Source: Erysipelotrichaceae bacterium
GTDB lineage: Bacteria; Bacillota_I; Bacilli_A; Erysipelotrichales; Coprobacillaceae
Assembly: GCA_021202205.1 (NCBI GenBank)
Contig: JAJQDJ010000246.1
Location: 1-5,401, forward strand
DNA length: 5,401 bases
Reading direction: 5' to 3'
The notes under the pieces were generated by a model. The model was not told where the DNA came from. It did no database searches and saw only the letters and a program-made list of their open reading frames with translations. The position numbers and the translations under genes were made by a program. How positions within the stretch are numbered: the stretch's first letter is position 1; every line of letters starts with the position of its first letter. This document shows positions 1 to 5,401 of the stretch, in pieces.

Positions 1-41
1 TATAAAAATTAAATTTTTTTCATCTTAATTCCACTTTCTGC

Positions 42-69
42 TTGCAATTCGGGAGATTTTCATTATAAT
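42..69 (+). promoter_or_regulatory. Possible secondary upstream promoter
   Basis: TTGCAA (42-47, four of six matches to the -35 consensus) and an exact TATAAT (64-69) are separated by 16 bp. Transcription would start near 76 and read through the main promoter into cvpA. In DNA this AT-rich a TATAAT can occur by chance, and the much better promoter downstream makes this one optional. It is a weak call. Confidence 0.3.
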
Positions 70-109
70 ATTTAACTCTATTCAATTTTATCTATTGATT
101 TCGGTCTTT

Positions 110-138
110 TTGACACTTAGAATTGATAATGATATAAT
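110..138 (+). promoter_or_regulatory. Full-consensus sigma-A promoter with extended -10
   Basis: The -35 hexamer is an exact TTGACA (110-115) and the -10 hexamer an exact TATAAT (133-138). The spacer is the ideal 17 bp, and TG at 130-131 adds an extended -10 (TGATATAAT). The expected start of transcription is around 144-146, giving a leader of about 20 nt before the cvpA start. This is the only strong promoter seen before 4985, so it probably drives cvpA, mutS2, uvrC and the small HTH gene. I see no LexA-type CGAAC-N4-GTTCG box near it, so SOS control is not indicated. Confidence 0.9.
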
Positions 139-148
139 AAAATACATT

Positions 149-160
149 AAGGAAGGTGAT
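149..160 (+). promoter_or_regulatory. Strong ribosome binding site that sets the cvpA start
   Basis: AAGGAAGGTGAT closely matches the complement of the 16S rRNA 3' end (AAAGGAGGTGAT). It lies a few bases before TTG at 165, a normal spacing. The in-frame GTG at 156 lies inside this site and so cannot be the initiator served by it. The site therefore supports TTG 165 as the true start. Confidence 0.8.
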
Positions 161-164
161 TGAC

Positions 165-593
165 TTGTTAGATATTGTTTGTTTAATATTTATCATAGTT
201 ATGACAATATATGGTTATATGAAAGGTTTTGTAGTTCGTTTGTATGATCTTATAGGGACTATTTTAGTTATATTTTTATCACGTTTTTTAAGTAGTATAC
301 TAGCTTCTCAATATACAATATATCATTATGATACTACTGATATCATATCTATCACGATTGGACAGGTTGTAAATCAAATAATCATATTTATTCTTTTGTT
401 TATTTTTCTTACAATTATAAAGAAATTATTAGGTATGGTATTAAAACCAGTACTCTTAGGTATCACGCATTTTTTCTCTTTAACTGCTTTTATTGATCAT
501 TTGTTAGGTGCTATTTTGAGTATTGTAGAAAGTGTGATTCTTATTTATTTGGTTTTATTATTCGTGATTATTCCTTTTATAGTCAACTTATAA
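165..593 (+). CDS. cvpA: CvpA family protein, N-terminal membrane part
   Basis: This frame encodes 142 residues from TTG 165. An in-frame GTG at 156 would add three residues but sits inside the ribosome binding site. The start MLDIVCLIFIIVMTIYGYMKGF fits the family's usual beginning, an MLD-hydrophobic stretch followed by a glycine and a basic turn ending in GF. Four hydrophobic helices are visible at about residues 2-20, 26-47, 62-87 and 107-139 (numbered from TTG), separated by short loops. This is the expected CvpA membrane domain. The frame ends at TAA 591-593 directly after the fourth helix, where family members normally continue into a soluble tail. As read, the product would be a tail-less integral membrane protein. 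Whether it is stable or functional cannot be told from sequence. Confidence 0.75.
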   Translation: MLDIVCLIFIIVMTIYGYMKGFVVRLYDLIGTILVIFLSRFLSSILASQYTIYHYDTTDIISITIGQVVNQIIIFILLFIFLTIIKKLLGMVLKPVLLGITHFFSLTAFIDHLLGAILSIVESVILIYLVLLFVIIPFIVNL

Positions 594-619
594 CTGATTC
601 AACAGTTGCTGAATATTTA

Positions 620-913
620 ATGAATGTCATGCCTGAAGTAAGTGAATCATTTATAGATATGGGTGAATGTATTAATAGTGAGGAAGTTAGTCATCAAATT
701 GCTTTAAATATGATGATGAGTGCTTATGATTTTGATTTTATTAGTGACGATGTTTTTGATTCCATGATGAATGAAATCGAACAAAGTAATGAACAAATTA
801 TTTTAAGTGATGAACAATATAATAAATTGAATGAAATATTAAATGAATTGAATTATTCACAAAGCGATATAGAAAATATATTAAAAAACATCCAAATTGG
901 AGAAACAGAATGA
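620..913 (+). CDS. CvpA C-terminal cytoplasmic tail, separated by the frameshift
   Basis: The frame is open from about 497 through the stop at 911-913, and the first ATG in it is at 620. The 97 residues are acidic and helical in character, with no membrane segment. Stretches such as SEEVSHQIALNMMMSAYDF and EQYNKLNEILNELNYSQSDIENILKNI suggest amphipathic helices. No Shine-Dalgarno sequence precedes ATG 620 at a useful distance, and the codons just before it (reading LITDSTVAEYL) continue the CvpA pattern. Independent translation is therefore doubtful, although reinitiation after the stop at 593, 26 nt upstream, is possible. The stop overlaps the mutS2 start. It is best read as the displaced 3' part of cvpA, not as a separate gene. 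Confidence 0.55.
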   Translation: MNVMPEVSESFIDMGECINSEEVSHQIALNMMMSAYDFDFISDDVFDSMMNEIEQSNEQIILSDEQYNKLNEILNELNYSQSDIENILKNIQIGETE

Positions 914-3219
914 AAACAATTTTTGAAACTTTAGAGATTAATCATTTAAAAGATCAAATTAAAACATATTGTGCGTCAAGTTTGGGTAAACAGGAAGTAG
1001 ATAATCTTCATATATATGATGATATAGATGATTTAAATATGACTTTGGATAAAGTCGATGAAGCAATGCATCTTATTTCATTACAAGATCGTTTACCACT
1101 CGGAGGATTATCAGATATATCAGAGATTATTGAAAGAGCAAAACATGATGGTACTTTATATGGCGATGAATTATTATTGGTGGCTGGGCATTTAAAATGT
1201 ATAGAAAATGTTGAAAATTATATGATGGCTTCCGATATTGAAACACCATACATTAGTGAACTAGTTAATGGTTTGGTAGGACAATCCCATTTGTTAAATG
1301 AAATACAAAGATGTATTATGCCTGAAGGTACAGTAAGTGATCATGCTTCACCAGAACTTTATCGTTTGCGTAAACAAATACAATCTATGCAAGTTAATAT
1401 AAGAAACAAAATGGATTCAATGGTCAAGGATACGAAAGATTATCTATCAATCGATAATGTCACAACAAGAAATGATCGCTTGGTGCTACCTGTAAAAGCT
1501 AATTATAAACATGAAGTACAAGGCTTGGTACATGGTCAAAGTGGAACGGGACAAACATTGTATATTGAACCAACAGTGGTGGTCAATATGAATAATCAAT
1601 TGGCACTATTCATGCAAGAAGAAAAAGAAGAAGTTGAACGTATACTCTATCAATTATCTCAGTTGGTTAAAAAACATTATATTCATTTTCATTATAATTT
1701 AGAAATATTACAAGAATTAGATTTTATTTTTGCGAAAGGACAATATGGTGTTATATGGGATTGTTGTAAAGCTACTATTGATGAAAAAGGTAATGTTTTA
1801 ATTTTAAAACAAGCCAGACATCCTTTTATCGATAAAAAGAAAGTCGTTGCTAATAATATCATGTTACAGGATTATCGTATGTTGTTGATTACAGGAAGCA
1901 ATACTGGGGGTAAAACAGTTACGTTGAAAACGACTGGCTTGTTATCGTTTATGGCATTATCAGGTATGGTGATACCATGTAGTGAAGCTGTTGTACCGTT
2001 TTTTGATGATATCTATGTTGATTTAGGTGATGAACAATCCATTGAACAGTCTTTATCAACATTTTCATCACATATACATAAGATTATAGATATCTTACAT
2101 CACTCTACAAGCCATAGTTTGGTTCTTATTGATGAAATTGGTTCGGGGACAGACCCTCAAGAAGGAGAATGTTTGGCACAAGCTATTTTATCAAAATTTT
2201 TAGAAAAAAACTGTTATGTACTTGCTTCAACTCATTTTGGTAAATTAAAAACTTTTGCTTCAACTCATGAAAATATTGGTATGGCAAGTGTATCTTTTGA
2301 TTTAGATAAAATGCAACCGACTTATCATTTAACATTGGATAAGGCAGGCTCTTCCTATGCTTTAGAGATTGCTGAAATGTTAGGTATGGATAAAGATATT
2401 ATTAACCATGCACAGCATATTAAAGAAGAAAGTCTTAATGATTATGAAAAGATGCTTGAACAATTAACGTTTCAACAAGATCAATTGTCCCTTCAGCAGC
2501 AGGAATTAGAAAAACTGATGGCAAATAATCAGAAACTGCAAAATCAATTTGAGTCAAAACTCAAACAATTAAATAATCAAAAAGAACAAATTATTCAAAA
2601 AGCCAAGGATGAAGCCAATCAACTTGTTGATGAAGCAAAAGATAACATAGATATTATTATTGAAACAATGAAACAATCGCAAATGAAACAACATGAAATC
2701 AATCAAGCCAAACATGACTTGGACAATATACGTTTTATGGATAAACAACAATTACAGCATCAAGACCATGATTTAGCATTAGGTGATCATGTTAAAGTTA
2801 TTCGTATGAATAGAGAAGGGGATATTGTTGAAATATTAAAAAATCACATGATTGTTGTATCTATTGGTGGTTTAAAAGTTAAATTGCATCAGGACGAAGT
2901 TATTTTTATGCATCCTAAATCAAAAATCAAAAAAGAAAAGAAATCCACTGTTAGAAAAACAACTGTTAAAAAAACTGGCAATTACGAACTTAATATCATT
3001 GGTAAACGCTATGAAGAAGCTATGAATCTAGTAGATAAGTTTTTAGATGACGCTTTGGTATTAGGCTATCCGCATGTTCGCATTGTCCATGGTATGGGTA
3101 CAGGAGTTTTAAGAAAAGGTGTTCGTCAAAAATTAGAGAAAAATAAAAATGTTGTTTCATATCGTGATGGTGGTCCTAATGAAGGAGGGCTAGGGGCAAC
3201 CTTAGTATATTTCGAATAA
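910..3219 (+). CDS. mutS2: Endonuclease MutS2 / ribosome-collision factor
   Basis: This is a 769-residue MutS-family ATPase, near the roughly 785 of Bacillus MutS2. Conserved core motifs include TRNDRLVLPVK (186-196) and HGQSGTGQTLYIEP (208-221). The ATPase has Walker A GSNTGGKT (329-336), Walker B LVLIDEIGSGTDP (404-416, with D408 and E409), and the switch histidine H442 in ASTHFG. A Gln/Lys-rich coiled coil follows at about 500-610, then a KOW-like beta domain (about 622-667), a Lys-rich linker (668-688) and a C-terminal Smr domain (about 693-769) with HGMGTG (727-732). There is no mismatch-recognition domain, as is typical of MutS2. Family members bind branched DNA and limit recombination, and B. 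subtilis MutS2 also splits collided ribosomes. The usual LDLRG at the start of Smr reads LNIIG here (694-698). ATG 910 overlaps the previous stop (ATGA), with GGAGA at 899-903 as its ribosome binding site. Confidence 0.96.
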   Translation: MKTIFETLEINHLKDQIKTYCASSLGKQEVDNLHIYDDIDDLNMTLDKVDEAMHLISLQDRLPLGGLSDISEIIERAKHDGTLYGDELLLVAGHLKCIENVENYMMASDIETPYISELVNGLVGQSHLLNEIQRCIMPEGTVSDHASPELYRLRKQIQSMQVNIRNKMDSMVKDTKDYLSIDNVTTRNDRLVLPVKANYKHEVQGLVHGQSGTGQTLYIEPTVVVNMNNQLALFMQEEKEEVERILYQLSQLVKKHYIHFHYNLEILQELDFIFAKGQYGVIWDCCKATIDEKGNVLILKQARHPFIDKKKVVANNIMLQDYRMLLITGSNTGGKTVTLKTTGLLSFMALSGMVIPCSEAVVPFFDDIYVDLGDEQSIEQSLSTFSSHIHKIIDILHHSTSHSLVLIDEIGSGTDPQEGECLAQAILSKFLEKNCYVLASTHFGKLKTFASTHENIGMASVSFDLDKMQPTYHLTLDKAGSSYALEIAEMLGMDKDIINHAQHIKEESLNDYEKMLEQLTFQQDQLSLQQQELEKLMANNQKLQNQFESKLKQLNNQKEQIIQKAKDEANQLVDEAKDNIDIIIETMKQSQMKQHEINQAKHDLDNIRFMDKQQLQHQDHDLALGDHVKVIRMNREGDIVEILKNHMIVVSIGGLKVKLHQDEVIFMHPKSKIKKEKKSTVRKTTVKKTGNYELNIIGKRYEEAMNLVDKFLDDALVLGYPHVRIVHGMGTGVLRKGVRQKLEKNKNVVSYRDGGPNEGGLGATLVYFE

Positions 3220-4985
3220 TGAATCCAAACATAAAAGATAAATTATCCCTTTTGCCATTGAATCCTGGATGTTATTTAATGAAAAACAAAGAAGGAACAA
3301 TTATATATGTTGGTAAAGCCAAAAAACTTAAAAATCGCGTCAATTCTTATTTCGTTGGGGTACACAATTATAAAACGACAAAGTTAGTGAGTGAAATAGA
3401 AGATTTTGAATATATAGTCACAGATAGTGAAAAGGAAGCCTTATTACTAGAAATTAACCTTATCAAAGATTATCAGCCTCAATACAATATCATGTTTATG
3501 GATAATACATATTATCCATATATTCAAATGACCGATGAAGAACATCCAACATTAAAAATAGTCAGACATGCTAAAGAAAAGAAAGCTAAACACTTTGGAC
3601 CATTTCCTGATGCCACAGCTGCTAGAGACACATTTAAACTGCTTAATCGCCTCTATCCATTAAGAAAATGCAATCATTTACCATCTAAACCATGTCTCTA
3701 TTATTCTCTTGGTCAATGCTTAGCACCATGCATCAACAAAGTTGATCCACAGGAATATGTGCAAATAAAAAAATCAATCACTAAGCTTATGAAAGGTGAT
3801 ATTAAAGAAAAAGTTGATGAATTAACTGAAAAAATGCTCCAAGCTAGCGAACAGATGAAATATGAAGAAGCCAAAGAATATCGTGATCTCATTGAACATA
3901 TTCAATATGTTACGGCTAAACAGCATGTCCAATTTAACGACAATATTGATCGTGATATCCTGGGTTATTATATAAGTCGCGGTTATTTGAGTATTCAATT
4001 ATTTTTTATGCGTGGTGGAAAATTACTATCACGTAATTTGGATTTGCTTCCAGTTGGTGATAATGAGGTTGAAGATATTCAACAATTTATTGTAACGTTT
4101 TATCAAAATAATACTTTACCTAAGGAATTACTATTACCTAAAAATTTAGATATTGATTTATTAAAAGAAATACTTGATTGTAAAATTATTCAACCACAAA
4201 AAGGCGATAAATACCAGCTTGTTCAAATGGCTATAGAAAATGCTAAAGAGTCTTTAGATAAGCAATTTGAATTGAAACAAAAAAATGAAGCATCAACTAT
4301 TGGTGCTATGCAACAATTAGGTGAATTATTAAATATTGATACACCTCATATTATTGAATTATTTGATAATTCTAATATTCAAGGATCTTATGCAGTTGCT
4401 GGTATGGTTTGTTTTAAAGATGGTTTACCATCAAAGAAGGATTATCGTAAATTTAAAATCAAAACAGTCGAAGGACCTGATGATTATGGTAGTATGAGAG
4501 AAGTCATTTATCGACGTTATTATCGTGTCTTAAGTGAAGGTTTAACACCTCCAGATATGATTATAGTGGATGGAGGTTTAGGACAAATTCATGCTGCTGT
4601 TGAGGTTATAGATGGACTCAACTTAGATATTACCATTTGTGGTTTAGCTAAAGATGATAAACATTCAACAGCCATGCTACTTGATTGTCATGGTCAACAA
4701 ATAAAAATTGATCCTAAAAGTGAATTATTCTTTTTATTAACAAGGATGCAAGATGAAGTCCATCGCTATGCTATTAGTTTTCATAAAAATGTTCGTTCAA
4801 AATCTTTATTTTCATCGATATTAGATGAAGTTGAAGGAATAGGCCCTAAGCGTAAAAAACAATTGCTTAATAAATACAAAAGTGTAAAAAAAATGAAAGA
4901 AGCATCCCTTGATGAATTAGAAGAACTACTACCAAAAAACGTTGCTTCTAATCTTTATCAATCATTGCATGACACATCATCTTAA
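3219..4985 (+). CDS. uvrC: Excinuclease ABC subunit C
   Basis: UvrC makes both incisions around bulky DNA lesions after UvrA/UvrB recognition, in the cytoplasm. The 588 residues (close to the ~600 usual in Bacillus) carry all expected parts. The N-terminal GIY-YIG nuclease has GCY (17-19), YVG (30-32), R40 and E78. Cys 151, 159, 167 and 171 match the cysteine cluster reported to hold an Fe-S centre in E. coli UvrC. A UVR helix pair (about 196-231) contacts UvrB. The RNase H-like nuclease has D383 in FDNSNIQG, DDY at 421-423, D451 in IVDGGLGQ and H515 in DEVHRYAI. Tandem helix-hairpin-helix motifs lie at about 535-585 (EGIGPKRKKQLL). No key residue is missing. ATG 3219 shares its A with the mutS2 stop (TAATG). 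The nearest purine-rich site (GGAGGG, 3184-3189) is too far upstream, so translation is probably coupled to mutS2. Confidence 0.97.
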   Translation: MNPNIKDKLSLLPLNPGCYLMKNKEGTIIYVGKAKKLKNRVNSYFVGVHNYKTTKLVSEIEDFEYIVTDSEKEALLLEINLIKDYQPQYNIMFMDNTYYPYIQMTDEEHPTLKIVRHAKEKKAKHFGPFPDATAARDTFKLLNRLYPLRKCNHLPSKPCLYYSLGQCLAPCINKVDPQEYVQIKKSITKLMKGDIKEKVDELTEKMLQASEQMKYEEAKEYRDLIEHIQYVTAKQHVQFNDNIDRDILGYYISRGYLSIQLFFMRGGKLLSRNLDLLPVGDNEVEDIQQFIVTFYQNNTLPKELLLPKNLDIDLLKEILDCKIIQPQKGDKYQLVQMAIENAKESLDKQFELKQKNEASTIGAMQQLGELLNIDTPHIIELFDNSNIQGSYAVAGMVCFKDGLPSKKDYRKFKIKTVEGPDDYGSMREVIYRRYYRVLSEGLTPPDMIIVDGGLGQIHAAVEVIDGLNLDITICGLAKDDKHSTAMLLDCHGQQIKIDPKSELFFLLTRMQDEVHRYAISFHKNVRSKSLFSSILDEVEGIGPKRKKQLLNKYKSVKKMKEASLDELEELLPKNVASNLYQSLHDTSS

Positions 4986-5002
4986 TTTTGACATATATTA
5001 TT

Positions 5003-5010
5003 AGGGGAGG
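5003..5010 (+). promoter_or_regulatory. Strong ribosome binding site for the HTH gene
   Basis: AGGGGAGG ends 5 nt before ATG 5016. It gives the small gene its own efficient initiation, unlike mutS2 and uvrC, which overlap the preceding stop codons. It also confirms ATG 5016 as the start. Confidence 0.8.
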
Positions 5011-5015
5011 TTAGC

Positions 5016-5219
5016 ATGCAATCCTTACTTACCAAAAGAGAAAAAGAGATATTTCGTCTTTTATCATTAAGCTATTCAACAAAAGATATTGCCCATCAGC
5101 TAGGTATAAGTGAAAAGACAGTGCGCAATCATATTTCTAATGTTATATGTAAATTAGGAGTTCAATCACGATTAAAAGCTTTATTAGAACTGGTTCAATT
5201 AGGAGAAATTGATCTGTGA
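5016..5219 (+). CDS. Stand-alone LuxR/GerE-type helix-turn-helix regulator
   Basis: The 67-residue protein is almost entirely a LuxR-type DNA-binding domain: LTKREKEIFRLL (5-16), the turn and recognition helix KDIAHQLGISEKTVRNHISNV (23-43), then KLGVQSR (46-52). There is no receiver, ligand-binding or membrane domain. This is the architecture of GerE, the 74-residue late-sporulation regulator of Bacillus. Assignment as GerE itself is not justified, since many short LuxR-type proteins exist. The glycine usual in the family's xxGxSNKEIA stretch is serine here (S19). It lies 30 nt after uvrC with no terminator between, so it is probably co-transcribed with the repair genes, and a hairpin overlaps its 3' end. 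Without a sensor domain, its activity is likely set by its amount or by dimerisation. The domain call is secure; targets are unknown. Confidence 0.92.
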   Translation: MQSLLTKREKEIFRLLSLSYSTKDIAHQLGISEKTVRNHISNVICKLGVQSRLKALLELVQLGEIDL

Positions 5220-5237
5220 ATCAATTTCTTCTCTTTT
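5201..5237 (+). terminator. Probable Rho-independent terminator overlapping the HTH gene end
   Basis: AGGAGAAATTGAT (5201-5213) pairs with ATCAATTTCTTCT (5220-5232) to form a 13-bp stem with one G-T wobble. The 6-nt loop is CTGTGA, and its last three bases are the HTH gene stop codon. A CTTTT tract follows (5233-5237). The stem is AT-rich and the T run short, so termination may be partial. Confidence 0.6.
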
Positions 5238-5262
5238 AAAATCAATAATATTAGTATATAAT
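5234..5262 (+). promoter_or_regulatory. Candidate promoter for the last gene
   Basis: An exact TATAAT lies at 5257-5262. With a 17-bp spacer the -35 would be TTTTAA (5234-5239), only three matches to consensus and overlapping the T run of the terminator. Transcription would start near 5268-5270, so the mRNA would begin almost at the ribosome binding site AGGTGAT (5270-5276). The position between terminator and new gene supports the call; the poor -35 weakens it. Confidence 0.45.
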
Positions 5263-5279
5263 TGAAGGCAGGTGATGAT

Positions 5280-5401
5280 ATGAAAATAAAAGTTTGGCAT
5301 CTATTTTTAATTATTACATTGTTATTTGGATGCTCATTCTATGTAGTAAACCAAAGATTTGATAAATTCTACCGTGTCAATGGCATCAATAGTGATACTA
5401 G
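5280..5401 (+). CDS. Unidentified membrane-anchored or exported protein, N-terminal part (runs off the window)
   Basis: ATG 5280 follows AGGTGAT (5270-5276). An earlier ATG at 5275 meets a stop two codons later and is excluded. Forty codons are visible before the window ends. The protein starts with a short basic region (MKIKVWH) and a hydrophobic stretch at about 6-23, then a polar segment (NQRFDKFYRVNGINSDT). L15-F16-G17-C18 resembles a lipobox, but Phe at -2 is unusual and hydrophobic residues continue after the Cys. An uncleaved membrane anchor is thus at least as likely as a lipoprotein signal. The visible part looks extracytoplasmic beyond about residue 24. I do not recognise the family and assign no function. 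It is probably transcribed separately from the repair genes. Confidence 0.75.
   Translation, partial: MKIKVWHLFLIITLLFGCSFYVVNQRFDKFYRVNGINSDT

Larger units (their letters stand above)
165..913 (+). pseudogene. cvpA: CvpA family membrane protein gene, split by a one-base frameshift
   Basis: Two adjacent reading frames (165-593 and the -1 frame ending at 913) together look like one CvpA-family gene. Restoring one base near 588-593 (for example TTA-ATA in place of TTA-TA) gives a continuous product of about 249 residues that joins ...IPFIVNL to ITDSTVAEYLMNVMPEVSE. From memory, the motif after the last membrane helix of Firmicutes CvpA proteins has the form S-x-x-A ... P-x-L/V-S, and this appears only in the second frame. 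That makes a lost base a better explanation than two genes. No canonical X-XXY-YYZ slippery heptamer precedes the stop at 591-593. The cause could be a real mutation, a sequencing or assembly error, or less likely a programmed shift. CvpA proteins are inner-membrane proteins linked to colicin V export and envelope homeostasis; their exact role in Firmicutes is not settled. Confidence 0.72.
145..5237 (+). other. Predicted transcription unit cvpA-mutS2-uvrC-HTH
   Basis: All genes point the same way, with junctions of -4 nt (cvpA/mutS2), -1 nt (mutS2/uvrC) and +30 nt (uvrC/HTH). One consensus promoter lies before the first gene and the first plausible terminator lies at the end of the last. No internal promoter or terminator of comparable quality was seen. 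The end points are estimates from the promoter and hairpin. Confidence 0.7.

Noticed and set aside
1..20. Possible terminator tail from an upstream gene (AAAAATT next to a T7 run)
   Set aside because: Only A and T can pair, and the two arms are practically touching, leaving no loop. No preceding coding end is visible in the window.
30..70. Divergent minus-strand gene or promoter upstream of cvpA
   Set aside because: Minus-strand ATGs here reach stops after 4 and 12 codons, and no -35 at proper spacing accompanies the reverse TATAAT at 62-67.
156..164. GTG 156 as the cvpA start
   Set aside because: It sits inside the ribosome binding site AAGGAAGGTGAT. TTG 165 has correct spacing and gives the family-like MLD start.
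571..593. Programmed -1 ribosomal frameshift signal in cvpA
   Set aside because: No X-XXY-YYZ heptamer lies in frame before the stop (the closest, T-TTT-ATA at 575-581, would mispair in the A site), and I saw no obvious stable hairpin downstream.
2569..2751. Minus-strand open frame of 60 codons
   Set aside because: It lies wholly inside the mutS2 coiled-coil region. Its composition (Phe, Leu, Ile, Asn) is what the complement of Lys/Gln/Glu/Asp-rich codons gives, and no ribosome binding site supports it.
4988..5016. TTGACA (4988-4993) as the -35 of a separate promoter for the HTH gene
   Set aside because: At 16-18 bp spacing the -10 would fall on the ribosome binding site and start codon, with no TATAAT-like hexamer. 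A transcript from it would lack the ribosome binding site.

Overview
The window is AT-rich (roughly 30% GC by eye), densely packed and entirely plus-strand. It has strong Shine-Dalgarno sequences, a full-consensus sigma-A promoter, and the Firmicutes-type neighbours cvpA and mutS2. This points to a low-GC Gram-positive bacterium. My best guess is an Erysipelotrichia/Coprobacillaceae-type gut Firmicute, but that placement is inferred from composition and protein style and was not tested by any search.

Layout: positions 1-109 hold no gene I can support, only AT-rich DNA with a possible secondary promoter. A full-consensus extended -10 promoter (110-138) precedes a cvpA-family membrane protein gene, best started at TTG 165 rather than at an upstream GTG. 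This cvpA is broken by an apparent one-base deletion near 588-593: the membrane half ends at 593 and the cytoplasmic-tail half continues in the -1 frame to 913. mutS2 (910-3219) overlaps the cvpA stop by 4 nt (ATGA). uvrC (3219-4985) overlaps the mutS2 stop by 1 nt (TAATG). A 67-residue stand-alone LuxR/GerE-type helix-turn-helix gene (5016-5219) follows 30 nt later. A hairpin with a short T run (5201-5237) has that gene's stop codon in its loop and probably ends the unit. A TATAAT element and a good ribosome binding site then introduce a new gene (5280 onward) that leaves the window after 40 codons and starts with a membrane-anchor or signal segment.

The genes appear to form one transcription unit: envelope protein CvpA, MutS2 (branched-DNA binding, anti-recombination and ribosome-collision rescue), the UvrC incision nuclease of nucleotide excision repair, and a small DNA-binding regulator. 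The stop/start overlaps suggest translational coupling of cvpA-mutS2-uvrC, so the cvpA frameshift could also affect mutS2 translation. I found no strong evidence of a wholly new system. The observations most worth checking are the cvpA frameshift, the divergent Smr-domain motif in MutS2, and the solo HTH regulator at the end of a repair operon.
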